Notes: a model not told the origin generated them from the letters alone. 64,000 nt of DNA from Thermoanaerobaculia bacterium (GCA_027069135.1 JALXFE010000342.1:40576-104575), one strand, 5' to 3'. Shown: positions 44,292 to 52,336, counted from the first letter of the stretch. Made by a program: numbers and translations.

Positions 44292-44480
44292 TCAAGACTC
44301 TGCCTGGAAACGAAACAGGATGAAGAACGTGGCGCCGCGGGCAGGATCGCTCTTGCCGACCGCTCCATCCTCCCAATAGTCGACATGGTGGGAGTAGCTG
44401 ACCACCTGAGAGTGCCTCCCGGCAGGGAAAAGGACGCGGTTGCCAAACGAGCCCACGGGCGCCTCGTCCCACCAAGACAT
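44292..44480 (-). CDS. Small open frame, possibly a gene fragment
   Basis: A 62-residue frame starting MSWWDEAPVGSFGNRVLFP and ending in FFILFRFQAES. The codon third positions are mostly G or C as in real genes of this genome, and the frame stays open upstream to the LysR stop without a good start or ribosome-binding site. The end resembles a final beta-strand. It could be the 3' remnant of a longer gene, or a leaderless gene (TATATA lies upstream). I do not recognise it. Confidence 0.35.
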   Translation of the reverse strand: MSWWDEAPVGSFGNRVLFPAGRHSQVVSYSHHVDYWEDGAVGKSDPARGATFFILFRFQAES

Positions 44481-44561
44481 CTGAATTAAATCTATATATG
44501 CCTGGAGATGGGTTGGATCGGGAGCACCGATGGGAATCCTGTTCCTACCTTGAAAGGCCGA

Positions 44562-45479
44562 TCAGGCGGCGGTGTCCTTGACACCGGCCTCGTGGAGCTG
44601 GTGCTCCAGAAAAACCTCTGCCAGGGGAGAGGCCGTTCGTTGAGTATTTCGTACGGCATAGAAATCCCGCATCAACGGACCGCTCCCGTGAAGCCTCAAC
44701 CGGCGCATAATGCCGGCCTCCAGATCCTGATGCACGCTGAGATTGGAGAGGATGGAAGCTCCCATCCGGCTCCGAATGGCTTCGACGATCGCCGTTGTGC
44801 TTCCCAGCTCGGCGACGATATTGAAGTCCTCGAGCTCGGCTCCCAGGTCGCGAAACTTGGCCTCGACCTTCATTCGGCTACCGGATCCCCGCTCTCGCAC
44901 GAGGAAGGGAAGCCTCTTGAGCTCCGCCATCCGGATCTCATCTGTGAAAGCATTCCAAGGAGCACAATTCGGAACCACCAGGGTGAGCTCGTCGGCGGCG
45001 TAGCGATGAAAGTCCAGCACCGGATGATTGGCTCGGGCTCCGACGAAGCCCAACTCGACCTTGCCCTGCCGAACCCGGCGGAGGATCTCGTGGGTATCGT
45101 GAATCTCGAGGCTCACCCGCACCTGGGGATACACCTCGCGGAAACTGCCGATCACAGACGGCAAGAGGTATTCCCCGGGAATCGAGCTGGCCCCGAGGTG
45201 GAGATCTCCTTCGAGGCGATTGAGAAAACGGGTGATGGCTTCTTCCGTCGTCTGCTTTAAGCGAAGGATCTCGAGGCCGTAGCGGTAGAGCAACTCACCG
45301 GCTCCGGTAACGCCGATCTTCCGGCCCAGGCGATCAAAGAGTCGGGTTCCCAGCGATCCTTCCAGGCTCTTGATGTGGCCGCTGATCGTCGGTTGGGTCA
45401 GGCCGAGTTTCCTGCCCGCCATCGAGAAGCTCCGTTCTTCGTACACACAGCAAAAAATCTCCAAGAGGCGAAGATCCAT
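44562..45479 (-). CDS. LysR-family regulator, selenium-metabolism-associated type
   Basis: A 305-residue LysR protein. The N-terminal helix-turn-helix is in FSMAGRKLGLTQPTISGHIKSLEGSLGTRLFDR, followed by the substrate-binding domain (LHLGASSIPGEYLLPSVIGSF...). It resembles the CysB/YeiE-like subgroup found next to sel genes. TAGGAGG precedes the ATG. It is divergent from the beta-helix/GMC/M16/peptide cluster across 287 bp and close to selA, so it probably controls selenium genes or that cluster. Confidence 0.85.
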   Translation of the reverse strand: MDLRLLEIFCCVYEERSFSMAGRKLGLTQPTISGHIKSLEGSLGTRLFDRLGRKIGVTGAGELLYRYGLEILRLKQTTEEAITRFLNRLEGDLHLGASSIPGEYLLPSVIGSFREVYPQVRVSLEIHDTHEILRRVRQGKVELGFVGARANHPVLDFHRYAADELTLVVPNCAPWNAFTDEIRMAELKRLPFLVRERGSGSRMKVEAKFRDLGAELEDFNIVAELGSTTAIVEAIRSRMGASILSNLSVHQDLEAGIMRRLRLHGSGPLMRDFYAVRNTQRTASPLAEVFLEHQLHEAGVKDTAA

Positions 45480-45630
45480 GGCTACCTCCTACGAGAAAAT
45501 CAAAATACCTCGATCACTATAGCATGAAATATTAAATCGAGTATGTCGATCACTCCGATAAGTTTTACCGATGAGGGAAGGGACCTGGACGACGGAGCTA
45601 TCTATCGGGAGTTCCGATGGGCTCTTTAGG

Positions 45631-45671
45631 ATAATATTATAGTTGACAATATTATTAACTATGAGTAAGGT
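45631..45671 (+). promoter_or_regulatory. Promoter with overlapping AT-rich dyad, upstream of the selenopeptide cluster
   Basis: TTGACA (45643-45648, perfect) is followed after 17 bp by TAAGGT (45666-45671). Two nested inverted repeats cover the -35: ATAATATT/AATATTAT (45631-45638, 45648-45655) and ATAGTT/AACTAT (45639-45644, 45657-45662). The dyad is a good candidate operator for the divergently encoded LysR protein. Confidence 0.5.
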
Positions 45672-45766
45672 TTGCCCATCGAGCACCGATTCACGGCCTC
45701 CCACCATGGAAGTGGAAAGGTGCTCCCTTTTTTCGATAGAGCCGATCTGAACTGGAGGAATGCACA

Positions 45767-46975
45767 ATGAGCCGGACCCTTTTTCTTTCTTTTCTTCTCA
45801 TCCTGGGAGCACCCCATGTCCTCTTCGGGTACGGCCTCGGCGTTGAAAACGACGAAGGCGCTACCGAAACGGATCTACAGATGACTTCGGACGCCCAGCA
45901 CATTCGGCGGATACGCGTCAACTGCGACCGGGGGCACACCATCGCCCGGGCCCTCCGAAGCACCGCTGAGAAGCTTCGGATCCATTTTCGAGGAACCTGC
46001 GAGGAGGACGTTCTCATCGAACGCGACGACGTCACCCTCAGCGGCTTCCGCGACGCGCCGACCATCATCGGTACCGTGACCGTTCGATCATCCTCCCGAA
46101 TCGTTCTTGAAGACTTCCTGGTTCGCGACGCACCCAACAGCGGCATCGAAATCTTCAACGGATCGGCCGCGACTCTCCGTCGCTTGGACGTTTCGCGGAC
46201 CGGAGCCCGGGGGATCAATATCCGCAACTCCTCGGCGGATTTAAGCGATATTCGGTCCGATTCGGCCGGCAACGTAGCGCTAGTGTTTCGCGGATCCCAG
46301 GTTCTTCTCACCGGATCCATTCTCGCCACGAACTCGCTCTTCGGGGTTTCGGTCACCGAGGGCAGCAGCGCCTTCCTGCGCGGAGGCTCCATCGATGCCA
46401 ACAACAACACCGTCGGGTTGACGGTGCAGATCGCCTCAGAGCTTGCCGTCGTCGAAGGTTCTGCCCTGTCCACCAACGACAATCTGAGCACCGGCATCTT
46501 CATCGGCGCTTCGGGGAACCTCTCCTTTGAGGAATCGACCCTCGAATCCCTGAACAATGGCTTTCTCGGACTTTGGATGAACCAATTCGCTTCCTTCGCT
46601 GGCTTTTCCGGAACCTCCTCCCCGGTGTTATTCGCCGGCAACGGCCTCGCGGGAGCCCTGGTGGAGAAAACATCTTCCGCTGAATTCGGTCCCGACAGCG
46701 TCTTCACGGACAACGGTTTCGGTGGTGTTCTGGTATCTGAAAGCTCCGTCGAGCTCACCGATGTCACCATCCGAGACAACGCCGTCCTCGATCTCAGCAT
46801 GCGCTTCGGCTCGACTGCGACCTTTGACGGCGAGGCGATCGATATCGGCCTTCCCATCGACTGCGACGACACCGTCCTGACGCGGGGCCCCCTCGCCTGT
46901 GCCGAAGGTGCGGCGGCGGTTTCCGTAGACCTTGCGCCCCTGAAGAATCTTCCCCGCCTCCCGACGATGCCCTGA
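45767..46975 (+). CDS. Secreted right-handed beta-helix protein
   Basis: A 402-residue protein with a signal peptide (MSRTLFLSFLLILGAPHVLFG). Repeated turns such as GIEIFNGSAATLRRLDVSRTGARGINIRNSSADLSDI form a parallel beta-helix (NosD/PbH1-like), with two late cysteines (DCDDTVLTRGPLAC). No catalytic motif of polysaccharide lyases is evident. GGAGG precedes the ATG. It is the first gene of the plus-strand run leading to the GMC, M16 and peptide genes; whether it belongs functionally is unclear. Confidence 0.7.
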   Translation: MSRTLFLSFLLILGAPHVLFGYGLGVENDEGATETDLQMTSDAQHIRRIRVNCDRGHTIARALRSTAEKLRIHFRGTCEEDVLIERDDVTLSGFRDAPTIIGTVTVRSSSRIVLEDFLVRDAPNSGIEIFNGSAATLRRLDVSRTGARGINIRNSSADLSDIRSDSAGNVALVFRGSQVLLTGSILATNSLFGVSVTEGSSAFLRGGSIDANNNTVGLTVQIASELAVVEGSALSTNDNLSTGIFIGASGNLSFEESTLESLNNGFLGLWMNQFASFAGFSGTSSPVLFAGNGLAGALVEKTSSAEFGPDSVFTDNGFGGVLVSESSVELTDVTIRDNAVLDLSMRFGSTATFDGEAIDIGLPIDCDDTVLTRGPLACAEGAAAVSVDLAPLKNLPRLPTMP

Positions 46976-47033
46976 GATTCTTCGCTCCACCTCGCCCTAT
47001 TCTTGAATTCCTGTACGGAGGTATCGCTAGGCC

Positions 47034-47468
47034 ATGGACACCGCAACACTTGCCGCCGTCGCGGAATGTATCCTGCCTTCCGGCGACGGTGCCGGCGCCC
47101 GCGAGACCGGCGTCGCTCAATACCTCGAGACGACCCTCCGGGAGCCCTACTTCCACAAGCTCCGGGGACCCATCGATCAGGGTCTCGAACGGATTCGGGA
47201 CTTCTCCCGAGAGCGTTTTAGCAAGGATTTTCCAGCCTGTTCTCCTTCGGATCAAACGGCTGTGCTCGAGAGCGTCCAGGCGGGGGATGCCGACACACCG
47301 AAATTCCCGGCTCATTGGTTCTTCGAAATCTTCATTAGCCTCGTCCTCGAGGCCTACCTCTGTGACCCGGCCCGGGGCGGTAATCGGGATGCGGGGGGAT
47401 GGAAACACATCGGCTATTCCCCCCGTTTAGGTAGCGACAGCCCCTGTGTAGCGGAGGGGAGCCCATGA
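47034..47468 (+). CDS. Gluconate 2-dehydrogenase subunit 3-like protein
   Basis: A 144-residue protein with family features: an early VAECILPSGDGAGARETGVAQYLE and a late EAYLCDPARGGNRDAGGWKHIGY. Such small subunits accompany GMC-type flavoprotein dehydrogenases and are needed for their assembly or export. The stop overlaps the ATG of the GMC gene (ATGA), so the two are translationally coupled. No Tat signal is seen at this start. Confidence 0.8.
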   Translation: MDTATLAAVAECILPSGDGAGARETGVAQYLETTLREPYFHKLRGPIDQGLERIRDFSRERFSKDFPACSPSDQTAVLESVQAGDADTPKFPAHWFFEIFISLVLEAYLCDPARGGNRDAGGWKHIGYSPRLGSDSPCVAEGSP

Positions 47469-49108
47469 GAGACGTCCTGATCATCGGGAGCGGTGCCGGT
47501 GGCGGCTCCCTTGCCTTACAGCTGGCCCGCGCAGGAGTCGATGTCCTGGTCCTCGAGCGGGGTCCCCGGCTCAACCGCAGTGACTACGGTAGAGACGAAG
47601 TCGCCATGACCCGGCGGGATTTCTTCAAACCCAGTCCCTATGACGAGCCTCACGCCTTACTCAACCACGGGGAGGAGCATCCTATCCCCAGCGACCTGGG
47701 TTGGACGGCTACCTGTGTAGGTGGCGGGACGGTCATCATGGCGTCCTATCTCTACCGGCTTCATCCGGACGACTTCCGAATGAACGAGCTCTATGGTGAT
47801 TTTGAAGGTCTTGCGGACTGGACCTATTCCTATTCCGAGCTCGAACCTTTCTATTGCCAGGCCGAATGGGAATTGGGAGTCTCTGGCGTCGCGGGATCGA
47901 ATCCCTTCGAAGGACCTCGCTCCCGGCCTTACCCTATGCCTCCCATTCGATCCAATCGGTTGGCGCAGACTTTCGATGAGGCCTGCAGCCGCCTGGGACT
48001 CCACGCTTTCCCGACGCCCCGAGGCATCAACTCTCAAACCTACGACGGTCGGCCGGCATGCTCCTATTGTGAATCCTGCGCCGGATTCGGGTGTCCGACG
48101 GGGGCGAAGGCCAGTGCTCAAGAGACTCTCTTGGCCAAGGCGGAAGCGACCGGCAACTGCGAAATCCGACCGGAGTCAATGGTCCACCGGGTAACCGTGG
48201 GCCGAGACGGCCGAGCTACCGGCTGTGTCTACTCAGATGCCGAGGGGACGGAGCATCAGGTGCGGGCCCGGGTCGTCTGCGTGTGCTGCTCCGCCATCGA
48301 ATCTGCCCGACTGCTTCTTCTCTCGACATCTCCCTCCTTCCCGGATGGGTTGGCCAACGGCGGCGGTCGGGTGGGGAAAAATCTGCAGTTCCATAGTTAC
48401 TCCGGTGGCGTCGGCTATTTTCATTACGGTTCCAATGGTAACGAGATCTTCAAAGATCCCGCTCCTTTTCTCAACCGTTCAGTGATGGATCATTACTTTC
48501 TGCCGGAGGGAGTCGCTGACCTTCCGAAGGGTGGTGTCTACCGCTTTGGGATCCATTCCGATACCCCGCTTGCCAATGCCCAACGTATTGCGGAAGAACG
48601 ACCCCAACGACTCTGGGGACGAGAGCTCAAGGACCGCCTCCGCGGATATCTGCGGGACCAGAGGATCCTAGATTTCGAAGTCTTCGGCGATTTTGTCGCC
48701 AATGATCGAACCTTCGTTGAGCTGGATTCCGAGCATCGAGACCGGTGGGGAGAACCCATCGCTCGAATCCACCTCGACAATCTTTCCCTTCACGAGGTTG
48801 TCGGACGCTGGACGGCAGATCGTTGTTCCGAAATCCTAAGAGAAATGGGAGCTGACGAAGTCGCCCCCATCTCCATCGGGCAACCTGCCGGAATTCTGTC
48901 CTATGGCACTTGCCGAGCCGGCCGCGATCCGGAGACTTCCGTCTTGAACAGCTTCTGCCAGACCCATGAGGTCCCCAACCTCTACGTTGTCGATGGGAGC
49001 TTCATGCCGACCTCCGGAGGGGTACCGCCGACCCTGACCATCGTCGCCAACGGCTTTCGGACCGCGGACTCCATCCTGCGCCGCACACGGGCCGGAGAGC
49101 TCAGCTGA
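47465..49108 (+). CDS. GMC-family FAD-dependent oxidoreductase
   Basis: A 547-residue flavoprotein. FAD binding: DVLIIGSGAGGGSLALQLARAGVDVLVLERG at the N-terminus. WTATCVGGGTVIMASYLYRL is the GMC signature region, followed by a cysteine-rich segment (CSYCESCAGFGCPTGAKAS). The C-terminal end has NLYVVDGSFMPTSGGVPPTLTIVANGFR. GMC enzymes oxidise alcohols or sugars; next to two peptidases and two tiny peptides it could oxidise a peptide-derived substrate, a role inferred from context. It is coupled upstream to the subunit-3-like gene (ATGA) and downstream to the Sec M16 gene (TGATG overlap). Confidence 0.88.
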   Translation: MRDVLIIGSGAGGGSLALQLARAGVDVLVLERGPRLNRSDYGRDEVAMTRRDFFKPSPYDEPHALLNHGEEHPIPSDLGWTATCVGGGTVIMASYLYRLHPDDFRMNELYGDFEGLADWTYSYSELEPFYCQAEWELGVSGVAGSNPFEGPRSRPYPMPPIRSNRLAQTFDEACSRLGLHAFPTPRGINSQTYDGRPACSYCESCAGFGCPTGAKASAQETLLAKAEATGNCEIRPESMVHRVTVGRDGRATGCVYSDAEGTEHQVRARVVCVCCSAIESARLLLLSTSPSFPDGLANGGGRVGKNLQFHSYSGGVGYFHYGSNGNEIFKDPAPFLNRSVMDHYFLPEGVADLPKGGVYRFGIHSDTPLANAQRIAEERPQRLWGRELKDRLRGYLRDQRILDFEVFGDFVANDRTFVELDSEHRDRWGEPIARIHLDNLSLHEVVGRWTADRCSEILREMGADEVAPISIGQPAGILSYGTCRAGRDPETSVLNSFCQTHEVPNLYVVDGSFMPTSGGVPPTLTIVANGFRTADSILRRTRAGELS

Positions 49109-50430
49109 TGGCAGCACCCGGAGTCCTCCCGCAACCGCGAAGGCGCCCCGGCTGACCGGACGCTTGCTGGAACCTGTCGGTCGACAGGTTTCGTCTCGCC
49201 AACGGCCTTCGGATCGTCTTGCAGCCGGACCCACGGACTGCGGTGGTGGCGGTCCATCTGGGCCTCCCCGTAGGATCCGGGGATGAGCCCCAAGGCCTGA
49301 GCGGCCTAGCTCATGTCAGTGAACACCTGGCCTATGCCGGCCTGGCCCCGGAGAATCCTCGGGGCTTCCCGAGTCTGATCCAGAGCCGTGGTGGGATTCC
49401 TGGAGCGTTCACAGCTCATGATCGAAGCCATTACTTCGAGATTCTCCCGGCTGATCAGGTCACCCTCGGCCTGTGGATCGAAGCTCAGCGTTTGGGCCAT
49501 CGAGGGGCTCCTATCTCCAAGGAAATTCTAGACCGGGAACGGGCGGTTCTCCTTGAGGAAAGGGCCCAGCATGTGGAGAATCCACCCTACGGCAGTCTCT
49601 ACGAAGACCTCCACCGGGCCCTCTATCCCGCCCCGCACCCTTATCACCACTCCCCCATGGGAGACCGTGTAGGACTCGAGGCCGTGACTCCGGAAGATTG
49701 CAATGCCTTCTTGCAGGCCGGTCTGGCTGTCGACGGAGCAGTCCTCGTCGTCACCGGGAGATTCTCGTCTCGCGACCTGCGCAAGCAAATCGAAGAGCTC
49801 TTCTCGGAGCTTCCACGCCCTTTGCCACGGCCCGAGCCGGCCCACGAGCACATCCAGGCCGCCGGTGAGCGGTATGTCCGGCTCGTCCGTAAGGTTCCCT
49901 TCGTTCGCTCTATCCTAGCCTTCCGGATTCCGGGCGAGGGACGGTCGGGCTTTCACGCCGCAGCAGTTCTCGCTGCGCTCTTGGGTTCGGACAACGTCGG
50001 TCCCCTGCAGCAGCGCCTGGTCCAAGACAGCGGAGTCGCCCAATCGGTCACCGTCGGCCTGGTGGAGATGCGCAGAGCCAGCACCCTGGTGATCGATGCC
50101 ATGGCCGCCTCGGGGACGAGTCGTCGACGGCTCGAAGAGGAGCTCTCCCGAGCTGTCCAGGAGTTCCTGACTCAAGAGCCGTCGATCCAGGCCGTAGAGG
50201 CTGCCTGCCGGGATCGCCTGAAGGCCCTTGCCTGCTCCATCGACGCTCTAGATACACGGGCGGAAACCCTCGCTCGATTGGAGCTGTTGAAGCCCGGAGC
50301 GGGGCTACAGCAGGAAGTCGATCACTATCGATCTGTAGATGAGATGGCGATCAGGTCTCTCGTCGAGCGCAGCTGCCAACCGCGGCACCAGGTATTGCTC
50401 TCCGTCGAGGCTCCTGGAGACACCCGATGA
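49108..50430 (+). CDS. M16-family zinc peptidase with N-terminal selenocysteine
   Basis: The ATG at 49108 overlaps the GMC stop (TGATG), with GGAG 10 nt upstream. One in-frame TGA at 49153-49155 is codon 16. Read as Sec, the protein has 440 residues and an N-terminal extension ending RRRPGUPDACW, with Cys20 four residues on. Then comes the conserved first strand RFRLANGLRIVLQPDPRTAVVAVHLGL. There is no ATG, GTG or TTG between the TGA and this strand; the next start (TTG 49219) would cut into it. The active site HVSEH (His69, Glu72, His73) and downstream DRERAVLLEE are intact, so this is the catalytic chain. A perfect 8-bp SECIS-like stem follows the TGA. It is probably paired with the next M16 gene. 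Sec in M16 peptidases is not known to me. Confidence 0.88.
49171..49190 (+). promoter_or_regulatory. SECIS-like hairpin of the M16 gene
   Basis: A perfect 8-bp stem (AACCTGTC, 49171-49178, with GACAGGTT, 49183-49190) closes the loop GGTC (49179-49182). The loop begins 23 nt after the UGA. The loop is identical to those of selD and the ArsC-like gene. Confidence 0.88.
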
Positions 50431-51872
50431 ACGCCACCTTTGACGGACGATCCATCTCCGACCACTGCAAAGTTGGAGCCCGTGCCTGGCCAGCTGAGGA
50501 GATCCGTTTCTCGCCCCCTCCTTTCTCGTGCATCGAAATCTCCGAAGGTCTGCGAGTGATCCTCTGCGAGACCTCGACGACCCCGCTTCTGCATCTACAG
50601 GTGGCCTCTCCCACCGGTGCTGCTCTGGACCCTCCGGGCCTCGAGGGTCTGGCGGCCCTGAGCCTACCCATACTGCTTGAAGGAACGGCTCACCACGAAG
50701 CCTCCGACGTTGCTCGCCACTTTAGGCGACGGGGGGGCTCCCTGACAGCTGAGGCAACCTGGGATCTTTCCTTCCTCGGGGTCGAGCTCCTGGCGGACCG
50801 AGCCGAGGATTCCTTGGAACTTCTCGCAGAGTTGACCTTCGAACCTTCTTTCTCTCCCTCGGCCCTAAGGCGATGGGGGCAACACCGGCTGGCCGAGCTG
50901 ACCCATCTTGCCCATGATCCTGCCCAATCGATCGAAGACGCCCTGGCTCGGATCATCTTCGGCGACGAGCGGTATGGACACGGCCCCCTTGGCACCGAAG
51001 TTGGCGTCGCCTCCATCCAGCGGAAGGATCTCGAGACCTTTCATCAACGACGCTTCCTCAGCGCCGGTCTGATTTTCACCGCGGTAGGTTCTTTCGACCG
51101 CGAGGACCTGCTCCGCCGAATCGCCGACGCCTTCGCCCAATCTGGGGCGACCCACCCCGGCAGAGACACCCCACCAATGCCGCGCACCGTCGTCGGGCCT
51201 CCCCGCAATCACTTCATCGATCGGCCCGAAGCGCCCCAAACAGACCTGCGCCTGGGCTGTGCCACAGTCCCTCTGGATCATCCGGATATGCCCGGCCTCC
51301 AGCTACTCGCCGGTCTCCTCGGCGGCGGACCCTCAAGCCGTCTCGACCAAGCGCTCCGGGAACGACGCGCTCTGACCTATGGAGCTTTCAGCCGCATCGA
51401 AGCCCGACGGGGGGCCTCTCCCTGGATTCTCGGCGCCGCCGTATCGACGGGGCACACCGTCGAAGCTCTGGACGTGATCCATCGGGAGCTGCGGCGGCTA
51501 CGCCGGGAGCCGGTCTTAGACGCCGAGCTCACCCGCACCAAAGATCTGCTGATCGGCCGCGCTCAAACGGCCTTGCGCTCCGGCCGGGCCATCACAGGCT
51601 TCCTTCAGCATGTGGTGATCCACGATCTCCACACCGATCTCGAGGAACGCTACGACCGACAGCTTCGCTCTGTCAGCGCTCAACGATTGATGGAATTGGC
51701 GGCAGAGTATCTCGCCCCATCCAACCTGGCACAAGTGATCGCCGGCCCCGGAGCGCTCCTACGGGCACAGATGGAAGCCACAGATCCGGCCTTAAGAGTC
51801 TCTGAAACAGATTCGGTCTCTCAAATCTCAGGTTTTGTGGAGCAGTCGCAAATCCACGACGAAAGGAGGTGA
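50427..51872 (+). CDS. M16-family peptidase-like protein, non-catalytic partner
   Basis: A 481-residue M16 homologue starting with an ATGA overlap with the previous gene. At the place of the zinc motif it has GLAALSLPILLEGTAHHE, without HxxEH, so it cannot bind the catalytic zinc in the usual way. The C-terminal half keeps the substrate-binding R...Y motif (SSRLDQALRERRALTYGAFSRIEARR). Paired active/inactive M16 chains form heterodimers, as in other bacterial M16B pairs. Its last codons run into the ribosome-binding site and the first conserved repeat of the peptide-1 unit. Confidence 0.88.
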   Translation: MNATFDGRSISDHCKVGARAWPAEEIRFSPPPFSCIEISEGLRVILCETSTTPLLHLQVASPTGAALDPPGLEGLAALSLPILLEGTAHHEASDVARHFRRRGGSLTAEATWDLSFLGVELLADRAEDSLELLAELTFEPSFSPSALRRWGQHRLAELTHLAHDPAQSIEDALARIIFGDERYGHGPLGTEVGVASIQRKDLETFHQRRFLSAGLIFTAVGSFDREDLLRRIADAFAQSGATHPGRDTPPMPRTVVGPPRNHFIDRPEAPQTDLRLGCATVPLDHPDMPGLQLLAGLLGGGPSSRLDQALRERRALTYGAFSRIEARRGASPWILGAAVSTGHTVEALDVIHRELRRLRREPVLDAELTRTKDLLIGRAQTALRSGRAITGFLQHVVIHDLHTDLEERYDRQLRSVSAQRLMELAAEYLAPSNLAQVIAGPGALLRAQMEATDPALRVSETDSVSQISGFVEQSQIHDERR

Positions 51873-51877
51873 TATCC

Positions 51878-51958
51878 ATGACCAACAATCATTACGTTTA
51901 TGGCCCTACTTGAACGTGCAGCAGAGGTCCTCAAGCTCCAGTTTGGAAGCTTTGGTAA
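51878..51958 (+). CDS. Selenopeptide 1 (26 residues, Sec12, Cys14)
   Basis: AAAGGAGGTGAT, complementary over 12 bases to the usual 16S 3' end, lies before ATG 51878. The frame reads MTNNHYVYGPT, then TGA (51911-51913, Sec12), Thr13, Cys14, SRGPQ, and ends APVWKLW with TAA. The second copy, 378 bp downstream, keeps MT-N-HYVY, the UGA, Thr13 and APVWKLW with no indel over 81 nt; many differences are silent (ACC/ACT, AAT/AAC, CAT/CAC, CCT/CCG, CTT/CTC). Where this copy has Cys14 (TGC) the other has TGA, a Sec/Cys exchange. No signal peptide. Without readthrough the product is 11 residues. Probable role: precursor or mature redox- or metal-active selenopeptide; unknown family. Confidence 0.75.
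51933..51952 (+). promoter_or_regulatory. SECIS-like hairpin of selenopeptide 1
   Basis: AAGCT + CC (51933-51939) pairs with GG + AGCTT (51945-51946, 51948-51952), with a bulged A at 51947 and loop AGTTT (51940-51944). The loop starts 26 nt after the UGA, with G-U at loop positions 2-3 as in the GGTC loops. The stem lies inside the APVWKL codons. In copy 2 the outer A-T pair is G-C. Confidence 0.7.
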
Positions 51959-52255
51959 TCGAAGTCGAATAGGACTCTAGCGCCTTGGCGCAGGAAGTCT
52001 CGGATCGTTCTCGGCGCAAGCCTAAAGCGGTCAAAATGATAAGTATGCGGACACTGCGACTGCTCCACATATTGACTATGGACCCTAGAAAAAAGACGTC
52101 TACCTCAATAGGCCACCTTACGGAAACGACAGCATGCATAAAGTACGGTGACATCAAGAAATCGGAAGAACCTGATAGATCACCATGACGCCAAGAAGAA
52201 CAGGAATCGGCACTGTGGAGCAGCCGCAAATCCACAATGAAAGGAGGCGATAACC

Positions 52256-52336
52256 ATGACTAGGAACCACTACGTTTATGCTCCGTCTTGAACGTGAGGA
52301 TCGTCCCCGAGAGCTCCAGTTTGGAAGCTCTGGTAA
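52256..52336 (+). CDS. Selenopeptide 2 (26 residues, Sec12 and Sec14)
   Basis: AAAGGAGGCGAT precedes ATG 52256. The frame reads MTRNHYVYAPS, then TGA (52289-52291, Sec12), Thr13, TGA (52295-52297, Sec14), GSSPR, and ends APVWKLW with TAA. Thus Sec-Thr-Sec replaces the Sec-Thr-Cys of copy 1. The conserved ends, silent-site changes and Sec/Cys exchange support translation through both UGAs. One hairpin could serve both codons (26 and 20 nt to its loop). It follows copy 1 and precedes the ADOP permease gene. If UGA terminates, the product is 11 residues. Confidence 0.72.
52310..52331 (+). promoter_or_regulatory. SECIS-like hairpin of selenopeptide 2
   Basis: AGAGCT + CC (52310-52317) pairs with GG + AGCTCT (52323-52324, 52326-52331), with a bulged A at 52325 and loop AGTTT (52318-52322). 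It matches the copy 1 hairpin with a compensating A-T to G-C change. Confidence 0.7.

Larger units (their letters stand above)
51837..52068 (+). ncRNA. Structured RNA unit 1 enclosing selenopeptide 1
   Basis: A 232-nt stretch bounded by a perfect 14-bp inverted repeat (GTGGAGCAGTCGCA at 51837-51850, complement at 52055-52068). The 5' arm can alternatively pair locally (GTGGA with TCCAC at 51853-51857). It contains the peptide-1 frame, its SECIS-like hairpin and, near 51981, GCGC-CUUG-GCGC, a stable tetraloop hairpin. Unit 2 (52215-52449) has the same layout, with base changes on both sides of the pairings that keep them. Confidence 0.65.

Noticed and set aside
44292..45479. UGA readthrough from the LysR gene into the following open frame
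   Set aside because: The LysR protein is already full length. A weak 5-bp stem lies 35 nt after the UGA, but its loop (TGCTC) lacks the G-U shared by the other five. The extension has no expected function.
51878..52336. PqqA- or mycofactocin-type precursor peptide
   Set aside because: No radical SAM enzyme or RRE-containing partner is in the cluster, and the peptides lack the Glu-x3-Tyr of PqqA and the C-terminal Val-Tyr of mycofactocin precursors.
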